A DNA stretch of 45,889 nt from Paenibacillus marchantiophytorum (GCF_014640555.1 NZ_BMHE01000052.1:1-45889); one strand, 5' to 3'; positions 8,192-16,632 are shown, numbered from the stretch's first letter. Notes: generated by a model not told the origin, from the letters alone. Program-made: numbers and translations.

Positions 8192-9433
8192 ATGTTTGAA
8201 AAAAGAAACATTTATATATCAACAGATTGTATAAAACAGAGAGAAAAAGGAGGCGATTCGGCCTTTGCTATCCCACAGGATAACATTCGTCTCTTGTCAT
8301 CCCCTCATTTTCGTCTGCTACAGCATAAAACACAACTGATTCCTTATCCTTATAACTATTTACTTCGCAATCGGCTTGTACACTCTTTGGAAGTTAGCCA
8401 TATTGCAGAAGGAATGGCAAGAAAAGTGAATGCAACATCAGTATGGTCATCCTTGGAACCGTTGGATATAGATTTGATTCATGCAGCTAGCTACGCACAC
8501 GATATAGGTCATCCTCCCTTCGGACATGCGGGTGAGCGTATTTTGGATGGGCTAATGAAATCAGCCGGAGGATTCGAGTCAAATGCACAGACCATCCGAC
8601 TATTAACACAAAGTGAATTCAAAGTTTCTCAACGTACATTAGCCACGGTGCTAAAGCATAAGTGTGCAATACCTCTGGTGAGAGGTACCGAAGATGGATT
8701 TATAAAAGGATACTATTGGGATTCGACTGATATCGTAGAAGAGCTTTTTGAACATTACGGAAATCACTTACCTGAGAATCCAATTGTTGATATTGCAGAC
8801 GATGTGGCAAATGCTATCTATGACTTAAGAGATCTTATTCACTTCTATGGCAAAAATGAATTTCTTAAAAGATACACCTCCTTTGTTACGCCAACACGAG
8901 TAATGGAGCAATTACATTCCATTACTCATGAACATGTTGAGTCGGAGAGTGAAATCGCTCAAATATTGAATGATTTGGAGAACCGTGTATTACGTGCTCT
9001 ACTATCCATGAATCCCTGTTTGGAAAGTGCTGCCTTAGAGTATGCCTGCTTTTCTTATATAGATGCCCTTATAATTACAACAAATCAGGATGATCCTTCT
9101 ACGCTTCAAATCTTGTTACCTCGCTACCTGCGATTACAGATTGCTGTTACTTCAGCCATTGTTAAGTTATGTTTCCTTGACGATGCCATAAACATCCAAA
9201 TGGAAAAAGACATACGTGACGCCATTGAGCGGATGTTTCATGGATTGTATGAAGGACATGTTAACGTTCCACTTCTAGGCAATGCCTACCTTCCCTTGTT
9301 AGAGAAGGCGGTTGATGACAAGGTGAGAGCGAGAGCCGTATGCGATATCCTATGCTGCTTTACAGATGTTGAAGTTTGGCATTCCACTCGAAAACAACAA
9401 GACCCCTTGGTCTTTTGTTCATATACCTATTAG
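8192..9433 (+). CDS. HD-domain phosphohydrolase, dGTPase-like
   Basis: 413 residues. Resembles bacterial dGTP/dNTP triphosphohydrolases: FRLLQHKTQ (about 40-48), RLVHSLEVSHIA (61-72, H64), the metal-binding YAHDIGHPPFGHAGERIL (101-118, H103 and D104), FESNAQTIRLL (about 128-138) and a distal Asp in ADDVANAIYDL (about residue 204). All HD ligands are present. The Shine-Dalgarno at the chosen ATG is weak (AAGGCAGGG with a long spacer), so the true start may differ. Housekeeping dNTPases are not normally found between an exporter and a P450; a nucleotide phosphohydrolase acting on a pathway intermediate, as the HD enzyme OxsA does in oxetanocin biosynthesis, is one possibility. Substrate unproven. 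Confidence 0.78.
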   Translation: MFEKRNIYISTDCIKQREKGGDSAFAIPQDNIRLLSSPHFRLLQHKTQLIPYPYNYLLRNRLVHSLEVSHIAEGMARKVNATSVWSSLEPLDIDLIHAASYAHDIGHPPFGHAGERILDGLMKSAGGFESNAQTIRLLTQSEFKVSQRTLATVLKHKCAIPLVRGTEDGFIKGYYWDSTDIVEELFEHYGNHLPENPIVDIADDVANAIYDLRDLIHFYGKNEFLKRYTSFVTPTRVMEQLHSITHEHVESESEIAQILNDLENRVLRALLSMNPCLESAALEYACFSYIDALIITTNQDDPSTLQILLPRYLRLQIAVTSAIVKLCFLDDAINIQMEKDIRDAIERMFHGLYEGHVNVPLLGNAYLPLLEKAVDDKVRARAVCDILCCFTDVEVWHSTRKQQDPLVFCSYTY

Positions 9434-9454
9434 AATATTGGAGGCTATTATCCC

Positions 9455-10717
9455 ATGAGTAATCAAATGGCAACTAACCAAGCAGTTAATCAGTTTAGCG
9501 TGTACAGCGACGAGTATCTTCGTGACATGTACAATTATTACAAGGAGTTAAGGGATAATGAACCTATCTTCTGGAATGAAGAGATGAAATCTTGGTTCAT
9601 TGTGAAGTATCAGGATGTAAGTAAATACCTCATTGGCGAGACGTTCATCACTAGCCATCTGATATCAGAAAAGATGGATAATTTGCCACAGGGAGAAGAC
9701 GCCCATTTCAAAGACATCACAGATATTATTTCTACATGGATGATCTATAACGACCGTCCCGTTCATACTCAACTACGTAATCACATGAACCGAGCATTCA
9801 TGACCAATGAGATCGAGCTCATTAAACCAGTTATTAAAGAAATTGTTACAGAAATTATTGAAAAAGTAATTGATAACAAATCTGGTTCCTTTGATTTCAT
9901 CCAAGATATCGCCCTTCCAATTCCTGCGATGGTACTATGCCGAATGCTAGGCATTCCAAGCGAAGAAGTCGATCGTTTCATTAAATGGTCGGACGATATT
10001 GCCTTGTTCATGCAGAACTTTGTAGTTTCACATACGCCTGACAAAGAAATCTCCGAACAAACCAAAGGCAGTATGAAAGAAATGTATGTGTTCTTATCCA
10101 AGGCAATTGCAGACCGACGCCAAGAGAAGAAGAACGACCTGCTCAGCCGAATCATCGCGGATACACCTGGTGTAAATGGCGAACTCCGAGACGATCAGGT
10201 CATTGCTCAAACGATCCATCTAATCTTTGGAGGTCATAAGATACCTCAGTTCATGTTGAGCAATACCTTGCACCTTCTGTTTAAATACCCACATATTTTC
10301 GATCAACTGAAATCCGATTTATCTTTACTACCCAAGGTGTTAGAAGAATGTATGAGACTTGAAGGACCGATACAGTATATCACCCGTCATGCTGCGGTGG
10401 ATATCGAGATCCGTGGTGTAAAGATTAAGAAGGGTGACTCTGTATATTTTTTTCTCGGCTCAGCAGGCAGGTACGATTCCGTATTTGAGAATCCAGAAGA
10501 GTTTAAAATCATCCGCAGTGGTAATCGTCATATTGGATTCGGTGGTGGTTTCCATGCGTGCATTGCAGCGGTGTTCGCTCGTGCCGAGATCGTGGAGATT
10601 CTTCAAGGAGTCCTGAAGAGTTTTCCCAACCTGCAGCCTGTTTATGATCTGGACAATCCTCAATGGACAAAGAATCCGACCTTTCACGGCATTACGACTA
10701 TGCCTGTAGTGTACTAA
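9455..10717 (+). CDS. Cytochrome P450 with atypical I-helix
   Basis: 420 residues, a typical soluble bacterial P450 length. RBS TTGGAGG. Visible motifs: C-helix RPVHTQLRNHMNRAFM (101-116), ExxR in EECMRL (E298, R301), and the heme-ligand loop GFGGGFHACIA (361-371, Cys369). The oxygen-activating I-helix, normally (A/G)GxD/E-T-T/S, reads FGGHKIPQF (258-266): Lys and Ile replace the acid-alcohol pair. The enzyme therefore probably does not activate O2 by the standard proton relay; substrate-assisted or peroxide-driven chemistry, or a non-monooxygenase reaction, would fit. No ferredoxin or reductase gene lies nearby. It is the fourth gene of the plus-strand cassette, 17 nt before the hydrolase gene. 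Confidence 0.9.
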   Translation: MSNQMATNQAVNQFSVYSDEYLRDMYNYYKELRDNEPIFWNEEMKSWFIVKYQDVSKYLIGETFITSHLISEKMDNLPQGEDAHFKDITDIISTWMIYNDRPVHTQLRNHMNRAFMTNEIELIKPVIKEIVTEIIEKVIDNKSGSFDFIQDIALPIPAMVLCRMLGIPSEEVDRFIKWSDDIALFMQNFVVSHTPDKEISEQTKGSMKEMYVFLSKAIADRRQEKKNDLLSRIIADTPGVNGELRDDQVIAQTIHLIFGGHKIPQFMLSNTLHLLFKYPHIFDQLKSDLSLLPKVLEECMRLEGPIQYITRHAAVDIEIRGVKIKKGDSVYFFLGSAGRYDSVFENPEEFKIIRSGNRHIGFGGGFHACIAAVFARAEIVEILQGVLKSFPNLQPVYDLDNPQWTKNPTFHGITTMPVVY

Positions 10718-10733
10718 GGAGGGACATATTAAG

Positions 10734-11324
10734 ATGTCTCTGCCTAATATTGGTATGCTGGTTGTAGTGCTGCACGATATCCATGGCATCACTCCGTTCA
10801 TTAAAGTTACATGCGAAAGAATCCAAAGTACGGGTGCAGATGTCCTATGCCCTGATCTTTATACGCTTGTGAATCCTTTTGCTTATAACAGAGGAGATAA
10901 TCCACACACTTTCTTCCTTAATAACATTGGCTTTGAGCAGCCTAAAGAACGGATCTTAGAACTCATACACCCCCTCCGATCCCAATATCAGCACATCGTT
11001 GTCCTTGGATTTAGTGTAGGAGCCACAATTGCATGGCGCTGCAGCTCTGAATCACTGATAAATGGGGTAGTTGGATACTATGGATCTCGTATTCGAAATT
11101 ATATGCATACACAGCCCAAGTGCCCGGTTCTACTTCTTTTCGCCCTCAATGAGCCAGCTTTTGAACCTCTAACAATTCAAAAGTCCTTAGAGTCAATGAG
11201 TGAGCATATTGACACTCGCTGGTATGATGCAGCACACGGGTTCGCCAATTCAGCTGGGGATAGTTATTGTCCCGAGAGCGCGGATGCTGCATGGGGAGAA
11301 GTAATGTTTTTCTTAAAAAAATAA
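10734..11324 (+). CDS. Dienelactone-hydrolase-like alpha/beta hydrolase
   Basis: 196 residues. Start ATG with AGGAGGGAC 8 nt upstream. Alpha/beta-hydrolase fold of the DLH type: N-terminal strand followed by HDIHGI (14-19), nucleophile elbow GFSVG (92-96, Ser94 instead of the Cys of classical DLH), an acidic residue after strand 6 (E140 in ALNEPAF) and the catalytic His in AAHGFAN (H168). It follows the P450 gene by 16 nt and so is part of the same transcript. It may open a lactone or remove an acyl group in the unknown pathway. Function beyond the fold is inferred. Confidence 0.8.
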   Translation: MSLPNIGMLVVVLHDIHGITPFIKVTCERIQSTGADVLCPDLYTLVNPFAYNRGDNPHTFFLNNIGFEQPKERILELIHPLRSQYQHIVVLGFSVGATIAWRCSSESLINGVVGYYGSRIRNYMHTQPKCPVLLLFALNEPAFEPLTIQKSLESMSEHIDTRWYDAAHGFANSAGDSYCPESADAAWGEVMFFLKK

Positions 11325-11415
11325 AGAATAGGGATGTGTCTCGTCCAACAAATTCAGTCATCGCAACATGCTCTACCTGAAAAGCTAGATTACTTATGGA
11401 CAGGAGTCAAAAAAC

Positions 11416-11874
11416 ATGAGAAATCAAATTCAAACGACATCCTCATTTATAGAACTCCTTGATCTAAAGCCCCATCCTGAGGGCGGATGGTATAAGGAGA
11501 TATGGAAAGCAAATGTACAAATTCCACAGGAATCTCTCGGCTTCCCTTACTCTGGTCCCCGGCACGCAGCGACATCCATCTATTTCGTGCTCCAGCCTGG
11601 CGAGGTTTCTCGTTGGCACACGGTGCTTTCAGAAGAGCTCTGGTTATGGCACGCAGGAAGCCCTTTACAATTGACTTTGGGTGGGACTAGTGAGCATCCA
11701 CAAGCGGAGCAAGACATCATCTTAGGATCAGATGTAGCAAATGGGCAACAGCCTCAAGCACTGGTGCCTTCCAAGGCATGGCAAAGTGCACGAATATTAG
11801 GCGAAGAACCTGTATTGGTCTCCTGCATAGTTGCTCCAGGTTTTCATTTTGATGATTTTCACATGATTTACTAA
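11416..11874 (+). CDS. DUF985/cupin_5 family protein
   Basis: 152 residues. Start ATG with ACAGGAG upstream. Recognised by the N-terminal LKPHPEGGWYKEIWK (about 17-31), the central RHAATSIYFVLQPGEVSRWH (about 50-69) and LSEELWLWHAGSPLQL, all typical of the DUF985 cupin group (a double-stranded beta-helix barrel; in some clusters such proteins act as isomerases or epimerases, in most the role is unknown). It ends the plus-strand cassette and is separated from the hydrolase gene by 91 nt, so co-transcription is likely but not certain. Confidence 0.78.
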   Translation: MRNQIQTTSSFIELLDLKPHPEGGWYKEIWKANVQIPQESLGFPYSGPRHAATSIYFVLQPGEVSRWHTVLSEELWLWHAGSPLQLTLGGTSEHPQAEQDIILGSDVANGQQPQALVPSKAWQSARILGEEPVLVSCIVAPGFHFDDFHMIY

Positions 11875-11875
11875 A

Positions 11876-12450
11876 GAACTTTATCAGATAATGCTCCAGC
11901 CAAAATAAATCAAAATAACTTGCAAATTGCTGCGCTTGTAAATCAAAATCCACATAGATTCGCTGAATACCTTTGTGGCATTTTGTGCAGACCTGACAAT
12001 GAGTATGGAAGAGGCTGTTAACCATTTCGCCGTGGATGCAGCTTTCATCACTCGTTTTTTCTTTGTTTAATTACCATAAGGCGAAGGGAAGCAGTGTTTC
12101 TGTCGCAAATAATAATTCCAGATCCCCCTGCTGATGCTTCTGTAACGTTGACATTAGAAAATTACTTATAATTAACGTGCGCAAACCTACTGTAGTATCG
12201 AAGATTATCGCCACTTTCCCTTCCGTAAACACCATCTTCGATTCATCGTCCTATCCTAGTCATTGGAGTGCAGCTTCGCTGTCAACAAGCTCTTTCCACC
12301 AAGTGAGCGTCCATCACCTTCCTCGCCATTCAAACGCCAAGAGGTAGCCAAGCAATTCCTGACCGTTGCCATCATCCAGCATTAGGCGCTCTTTCGTCGT
12401 ATCGAACCAACGCCTCTAGATTCCATCCACGTGTTGGTAAATCCATCCTA
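11876..12450 (-). pseudogene. Decayed coding region with several stops and frameshifts, unknown family
   Basis: On the minus strand, protein-like stretches follow one another in changing frames. From right to left: TTKERLMLDDGNGQELLGYL, an in-frame TGA, WTLTWWKELVDSEAALQ ending in TGA, then after a frame change EGKVAIIFDTTVGLRTLIIS continuing to PFALW, an in-frame TAA near 12072, and in the same frame a cysteine/histidine-rich part (ESCIHGEM, CQVCTKCHKG) running on towards the cupin stop. The residues between stops look selected rather than random, so I read this as one or two dead genes. The CxxC segment suggests a metal-binding region. Family not recognised. Confidence 0.42.
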
Positions 12451-12530
12451 TTCCCTAAATTATAAGCCTTTAGGCATAAGATAAACCTAGCATGTGGTTA
12501 ACTTCTCTACAATGAATCCCAGCCATCATC

Positions 12531-13493
12531 TCATCTGCTTGTCACAAACTGCTCAATCCCGTCAGCAATGCCTGCCGCAAGCTTTTTCTGATACTCCGGC
12601 TCTGACATAAGCTTGTCCTCTTCCGGATTCGTCATAAAGCCCAGCTCCACCAAGACGACCGGCACTTGGGACCAATTAAACCCGGACAAATCGCTCCGCG
12701 CAGAGAGTCCTCTTCCGGACGCCTCAGTTGCAGCCTTCAAGTGTTCCAAAAGGTAGCCCGCCGCCTGACGGCTCTCTGCCGCAATCGGCTTAACGGCTGC
12801 CGTGGAAGCAGACGGGTACAGCACCGAGAACCCTTTGGTCTTGGGTGAACTATCCCCATCCGCATGAATGCGCACAGCGAGCGCTGCTCCGGCTTCATTC
12901 GCCATCTCTGCGCGCTGTTTGTTGCTGATATCGACGTCATGCGTCTCACGCGTCATCGCAACTTCGATGCCGCGACGTTCGAGCTCAGCCTTGATCAACA
13001 ACGAAACCTCCAGGTTGAGGACATATTCCGCTTTTTTCGTGCGGACACCGACCGTCCCGGAGCTGACAGCTGGCTTGGTGTCCCTAACATCAGGGCCCAC
13101 CTGTTCAGGCGTGTTGTTCCCTTGGCGCTGATGTCCTGGGTCGAGCATGACGAGCTTGCCGGACGACTTGGCCTTGTGGGCAGCAGCCCCCGGTGTTGGT
13201 TTCACGGTTGGTTGTGCCATTGCCTGCGCTTCAGCTTCGCCCACTGCTTGCACAACAGGCTGCAAAGTTGGCTGTACTGTCGGCTCTGATATTACAATCG
13301 CCATCTCAGGCGCCGAGCCCACCTTAGCTAGAACTGCTTCTATAGGCAGCTCCGACTCCCTCGGCTGAGTGACCTCAGCGGTCGATTGAACGACAGACTT
13401 CATGTTCGATCTATACACTAAGGCTACCACCACAAAGCTTATCAAAAGCACTACATACAAGACTTGCCGTGTCTGAATTCCATCTCTTTTCAC
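12531..13493 (-). CDS. N-acetylmuramoyl-L-alanine amidase (Amidase_3), membrane-anchored
   Basis: 320 residues. One N-terminal transmembrane segment (about 11-27), then a Pro/Gln/Thr/Val linker with short QPTVKPT-like repeats (about 70-110), then a zinc-dependent Amidase_3 domain (about 112-318) that cuts the muramyl-Ala bond of peptidoglycan on the outer side of the membrane. Zinc ligands H121 (LDPGH), E156 (KKAEYVLNLEV) and H210 (RIHADGD), and catalytic E283 (VELGFMTNPEED) are all present. The layout resembles CwlD/LytC-type amidases, with sporulation or growth roles both possible. Monocistronic as far as can be seen; no partner gene is adjacent. Confidence 0.85.
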   Translation of the reverse strand: MKRDGIQTRQVLYVVLLISFVVVALVYRSNMKSVVQSTAEVTQPRESELPIEAVLAKVGSAPEMAIVISEPTVQPTLQPVVQAVGEAEAQAMAQPTVKPTPGAAAHKAKSSGKLVMLDPGHQRQGNNTPEQVGPDVRDTKPAVSSGTVGVRTKKAEYVLNLEVSLLIKAELERRGIEVAMTRETHDVDISNKQRAEMANEAGAALAVRIHADGDSSPKTKGFSVLYPSASTAAVKPIAAESRQAAGYLLEHLKAATEASGRGLSARSDLSGFNWSQVPVVLVELGFMTNPEEDKLMSEPEYQKKLAAGIADGIEQFVTSR

Positions 13494-13653
13494 TAAGCTT
13501 CCCCCATCTATCTCTATCCCGTGCCAAAGAACGCGTATGATCTTGCTAATTTCGCTTTTTGCTTTGGAAACTCCTTCTAGACTGCGACATATGCATGAAT
13601 CCTGACACTATTGCCAAAACTATCCTCACGCATAAACGGAAGGAGGCACTCCC

Positions 13654-13785
13654 ATGCACAACCTCTGGAACTTCATTTCTCAAGAGTGGCTGTCCCTTGT
13701 TTTAATCGTTGGTGTACTAGTTGCGGTATGGTTCGTCTATAAACATAAGGACAAGCTCATTAGGGGCACTAATGATAAGAAGTAA
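13654..13785 (+). CDS. Small single-pass membrane protein (43 residues)
   Basis: An ATG 8 nt after a strong GGAAGGAGG opens a 43-codon frame. The product has a short N-terminal segment (MHNLWNFISQEW), one hydrophobic helix (about 13-30, LSLVLIVGVLVAVWFVYK) and a charged C-terminal tail rich in Lys. Ribosome site and composition both argue for a real gene. It is divergent from the amidase gene, about 160 nt away. Function unknown; small membrane peptides of this shape occur as regulators or as type I toxins, but nothing here supports either. Confidence 0.6.
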   Translation: MHNLWNFISQEWLSLVLIVGVLVAVWFVYKHKDKLIRGTNDKK

Positions 13786-14242
13786 GGTTGGCGCAAGAAT
13801 AATGTTTGTCTTCACTACATCTCCACATACCGTATATGCTAGTTTAACTAATTGGTCTGAATTAGTTACATAAGTGTCATTTATATTGCTTGTATTTACT
13901 GTATGTAGAATTGTCTTTGCTAACATAGCAATAGTTTATTGACATTGGTCAATATAGTGTATATTTTGTTTATCTATTCTTTCCGTAATACAAAGAAAAA
14001 GTGAGTGTGGATTTATTTTCCACCTCACTTCCTAGTATCTTAACTATAATATTGAAGACTTTATGACCAGTGTTATACCAACTATTATGTCAATATAAAT
14101 TATAAACAGTGTCTTGCATTGCTTATAGTAGCAAACGGTACATGTTCCTAATTATATATTGCTAATTAATAATCAACTACTTGATGTACTTTCCTGCAAC
14201 TCAACATACATCCATTGTATTGCATATTCATTGATATAATTA
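13786..14242. other. AT-rich intergenic region without a recognisable gene
   Basis: Apart from the hairpin at 13999-14030 I see no coding potential with a ribosome site. The minus-strand frame 13717-13926 overlaps the small membrane gene and lacks a Shine-Dalgarno. Confidence 0.4.
13999..14030 (-). terminator. Intrinsic terminator-like hairpin
   Basis: Stem AAGTGAG-GTGGA / TCCAC-CTCACTT with one bulged T and a 7-nt loop. The minus strand continues into TTTTTCTTTG, so termination would be for minus-strand transcription from the stalk-domain gene side. Confidence 0.55.
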
Positions 14243-14280
14243 GAGACTCAATCCGTAGTAGATTGAGTCTCTCTTTTATA
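14243..14280 (+). terminator. Hairpin with T-run near end of stalk-domain gene
   Basis: Perfect 11-bp stem GAGACTCAATC / GATTGAGTCTC with a 7-nt loop, followed on the plus strand by TCTTTT. It lies 28 nt after the stop of the minus-strand gene, so it may serve both directions. Confidence 0.65.
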
Positions 14281-14298
14281 ACTACGAATTATAGCAGA

Positions 14299-15252
14299 TT
14301 AGTTAAGTTTAATATAGAGAGCACTTGAGTCAAACTCTACGGTACTATCCTGTTGACGAATCCAAAGCATATTACTTTGACCTTTAAATAGAGTAACTAA
14401 GATTTTACCAGAGACATTATAAGACTTTGTCTCACCCGGTTTAATCTTTCTATCAGAACCAAGAGCATCATCCAAGTTTCTACTAAAAGAACCATCGAAT
14501 CCATAATCAGTTACTCCAATAATCTTAGCACTTTTATCAGCTACAGTCACTCCTGAGAACTGAGGAACAATACTAGATATGTAGCCATATTCACTACCTG
14601 GATCTGGTTTTACCTGAGTATAAGTAATGTTGTCAGCTTTCACTGTAACATCAACTAAAGCCCAACTAGTAGTAGAAGTATCATCCGGTTTCTTGAATCC
14701 TAAATCTACAACCTGTTCAGCAGTAACTGGCGTTACTTTATTTACGCTTACTTTATAATTTGCTTTCCACTGACCTTTTGAGTAAGGATTGTTATAAATA
14801 TCTGTATAGGCCACCGACACCCCACTGGATACTGTACCAGAGTTAGAAGATCCTTCAGACGGTTTAGTTACTGGAGGAGGAGTAGGTGCTGCAGTAGGTT
14901 TAGGTGTTGGTTTAGTAGTATTGTCTTTGTCTGGAATTCCAGAACCAGTACGAGTTCCACTAGTGATCTCAACTGTTTGAGTTGAGTTATTCCATTTAAC
15001 AGAACCTCCCATAGCTTCTGCAACTGCTTTCGCGGATACATAGCTATGGCCATCATAAACCACTGGATACATAGTCCCATCTTCACTGGACATATCAACT
15101 TCACTACCATTGACAGTTACTTTTAATGCTTGATTTTGATATGCTGTGATTTGCTTAAGTGCTGAATCAGCATAGGCTAAAGTTCCTGCCGATACAGCTA
15201 GTGATACAATTGCAATGATTGCTGAAACTTTTTTACTGAATAAATTCTTCAT
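14299..15252 (-). CDS. Secreted stalk-domain protein (copper amine oxidase N-terminal-like)
   Basis: 317 residues. Signal peptide about 1-29, probably cut after AYA-DS. A stalk domain (about 40-100) contains the hallmark GHSYVSAKAVAEAMGGSVKW, followed by NSTQTVEI. A Pro/Thr/Lys-rich linker (about 112-135, repeated TKPTPKP and PTPPP) leads to a C-terminal beta-rich domain (about 148-317) that I do not recognise. Stalk domains are used by Paenibacillus and relatives as cell-surface modules on many exported proteins. Two further proteins in this window carry the same kind of module. Role unknown; no enzyme motif is visible. Confidence 0.75.
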   Translation of the reverse strand: MKNLFSKKVSAIIAIVSLAVSAGTLAYADSALKQITAYQNQALKVTVNGSEVDMSSEDGTMYPVVYDGHSYVSAKAVAEAMGGSVKWNNSTQTVEITSGTRTGSGIPDKDNTTKPTPKPTAAPTPPPVTKPSEGSSNSGTVSSGVSVAYTDIYNNPYSKGQWKANYKVSVNKVTPVTAEQVVDLGFKKPDDTSTTSWALVDVTVKADNITYTQVKPDPGSEYGYISSIVPQFSGVTVADKSAKIIGVTDYGFDGSFSRNLDDALGSDRKIKPGETKSYNVSGKILVTLFKGQSNMLWIRQQDSTVEFDSSALYIKLN

Positions 15253-15314
15253 TTCTATTCCTCGCGCTTCTTATGTATTTTTGAGACTCTTAGGGTGTTA
15301 CCCTTTCGTCCCAT

Positions 15315-15345
15315 AATAAAAAGAGGAAGAGAGATTTGAACTCTC
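15315..15345 (-). terminator. Terminator-like hairpin resembling a tRNA T-arm
   Basis: GAGAG / CTCTC stem with the 7-nt loop TTCAAAT on the minus strand, followed by TTCCTCTTTTTATT. The loop and stem look like a tRNA T-arm, but no matching acceptor, D-arm or anticodon arm precedes it, so a terminator for the adjacent remnant gene is the simpler reading. Confidence 0.45.
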
Positions 15346-15375
15346 AATAAATGCATCCTGCTCCTCTAATAATCT

Positions 15376-15519
15376 CTATTCAACTCCTAAATATAACCAA
15401 TTACTCTTCTTCTTCTTCGACAGTCCCCAACTGACTACCCCATCCGCATAAACACCGGCCGAAAAGATGCCCACCGCAATAGTAATTGATGCCGGAATTA
15501 CATAATATTATTTCATCAT
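15376..15519 (-). pseudogene. Remnant of an exported protein gene (signal-peptide region)
   Basis: Starting at ATG 15519 (AGGAAG upstream) the frame reads MMK, a TAA, then continues with a typical hydrophobic signal segment ASITIAVGIFSAGVYA followed by DGVVSWGLSKKKKSNW to a TAG at 15376-15378. This is the start of a secreted protein whose gene has an early nonsense codon and has lost its body. Family uncertain. Confidence 0.4.
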
Positions 15520-16031
15520 GAAGTTAAATCTTCCTATGTAGGTTATATCATACAATAATATTTTACATCATATTACAAATTACTGCATATTTTTTATTTA
15601 TCGGGAACCGTCATTAAGGGGGTTTCAAACACACGTTCATGACTGAATATGGTGAGCTGCCTATTCTCTTAACATAATCAATGCATAAATCCAGCACAAA
15701 AGTTGAGAGATTCCTTATTTAAAAGGGATCTCTCTTCTTCTGTGCCCTTATTCTTTGGTGCGTGTTTTTGGTGGAGGATTCTATTGTTTTTTATTGTAGA
15801 GTCTTCTAGAAACTGTCCGCGATTAGTCCACACATCGCTATTGGGTTGAACGTAATCTTTTATTCATAGCATCAGCCTTACCGCTGTTAATGTCTCTTGA
15901 GTTGCTGCCAAAAAAAGCAGCTACCAATAATTTATACTCCTCTGAGCCATATCATTTGAGCTCAAGAATTTCTCCCATGTGTACTCATCTTCGAGATACG
16001 CGAATCGCACTTTATCTTTAGCATTTGTGTT
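15520..16031. other. Intergenic region between two gene remnants
   Basis: No intact gene seen. It contains the hairpin at 15705-15734. Sequence just before 16032 may be the damaged 5' part of the recombinase gene, but no single frame supports that. Confidence 0.35.
15705..15740 (+). terminator. Terminator-like hairpin
   Basis: GAGAGATTCC / GGGATCTCTC stem (one wobble) with a 10-nt AT loop, followed by TTCTTC on the plus strand. No clear gene precedes it on that strand. Confidence 0.4.
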
Positions 16032-16632
16032 ATGGATGTTGCTCAGTCAATTGACTCCCCTAAACTTGAGACTAGAATCCCCAAAAGTCTAACTTTGGAA
16101 GACGCTGTAAAGATGGAACGTGTAGCTGCCCAGCGAAAGATTGTGGAGCGTGATTATCTTATTACAGTTATCTTCCTCTTACTCGGACTCCGAGTGTCTG
16201 AACTCGTTAGTATTGATTTAATTCATATCGATGAATACGAAGGTACGATATCAATAATTGGTATAGGGGATAAAGAGTGAAAACTTATGCTTACCCCCAA
16301 AATCGTTCGTGCTTTAGATGCGTATAAGCCCATTAGGGAGGATATTCTTTGTCGACGAAAACGACTTAATCAACCTGCCTCTTCGTTTCTGAGAAACGTG
16401 GCGATCGGTTATACAGGCGGGGAGTTGAACTTATCATTGAAGAAATCGCATCAGTATCCGGGGCAAAAGCAGGAGCTGGCTTTAAAGTATCTCCTCATAA
16501 ACTGAGGCACCATGTGCAACTGTGCTCTACAACGAAGGAAAAGACGTCGATTTATTGGCCATCACGGAATTATTAGGTCATAAGGATCCAAACACAACAA
16601 AAATTTATACTACGGTTAATAAGGAAAAATGA
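16032..16632 (+). pseudogene. Decayed tyrosine recombinase / integrase
   Basis: Three reading-frame pieces together match the catalytic half of a XerC/XerD-type tyrosine recombinase. Piece 1 (16032-16280) has the linker KLETRIPKSLTLEDA and the first Arg box LGLRVSELVSID. Piece 2 (16287-16505) covers the middle. Piece 3, in another frame, has HKLRHH, LLGHKDPNTTKIYTTVNK and ends with TGA at 16630-16632. The HxxR and GH...Y motifs are recognisable but split by stops and frameshifts, and the N-terminal core-binding domain is missing or unrecognisable. The gene cannot make a working protein. Likely remains of an integrated element. Confidence 0.75.

Noticed and set aside
13717..13926. Minus-strand ORF of 69 codons
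   Set aside because: No ribosome site and overlaps the better supported small membrane gene.
15329..15345. tRNA gene
   Set aside because: Only a T-arm-like hairpin is present; no acceptor partner, D-arm or anticodon arm could be assembled.
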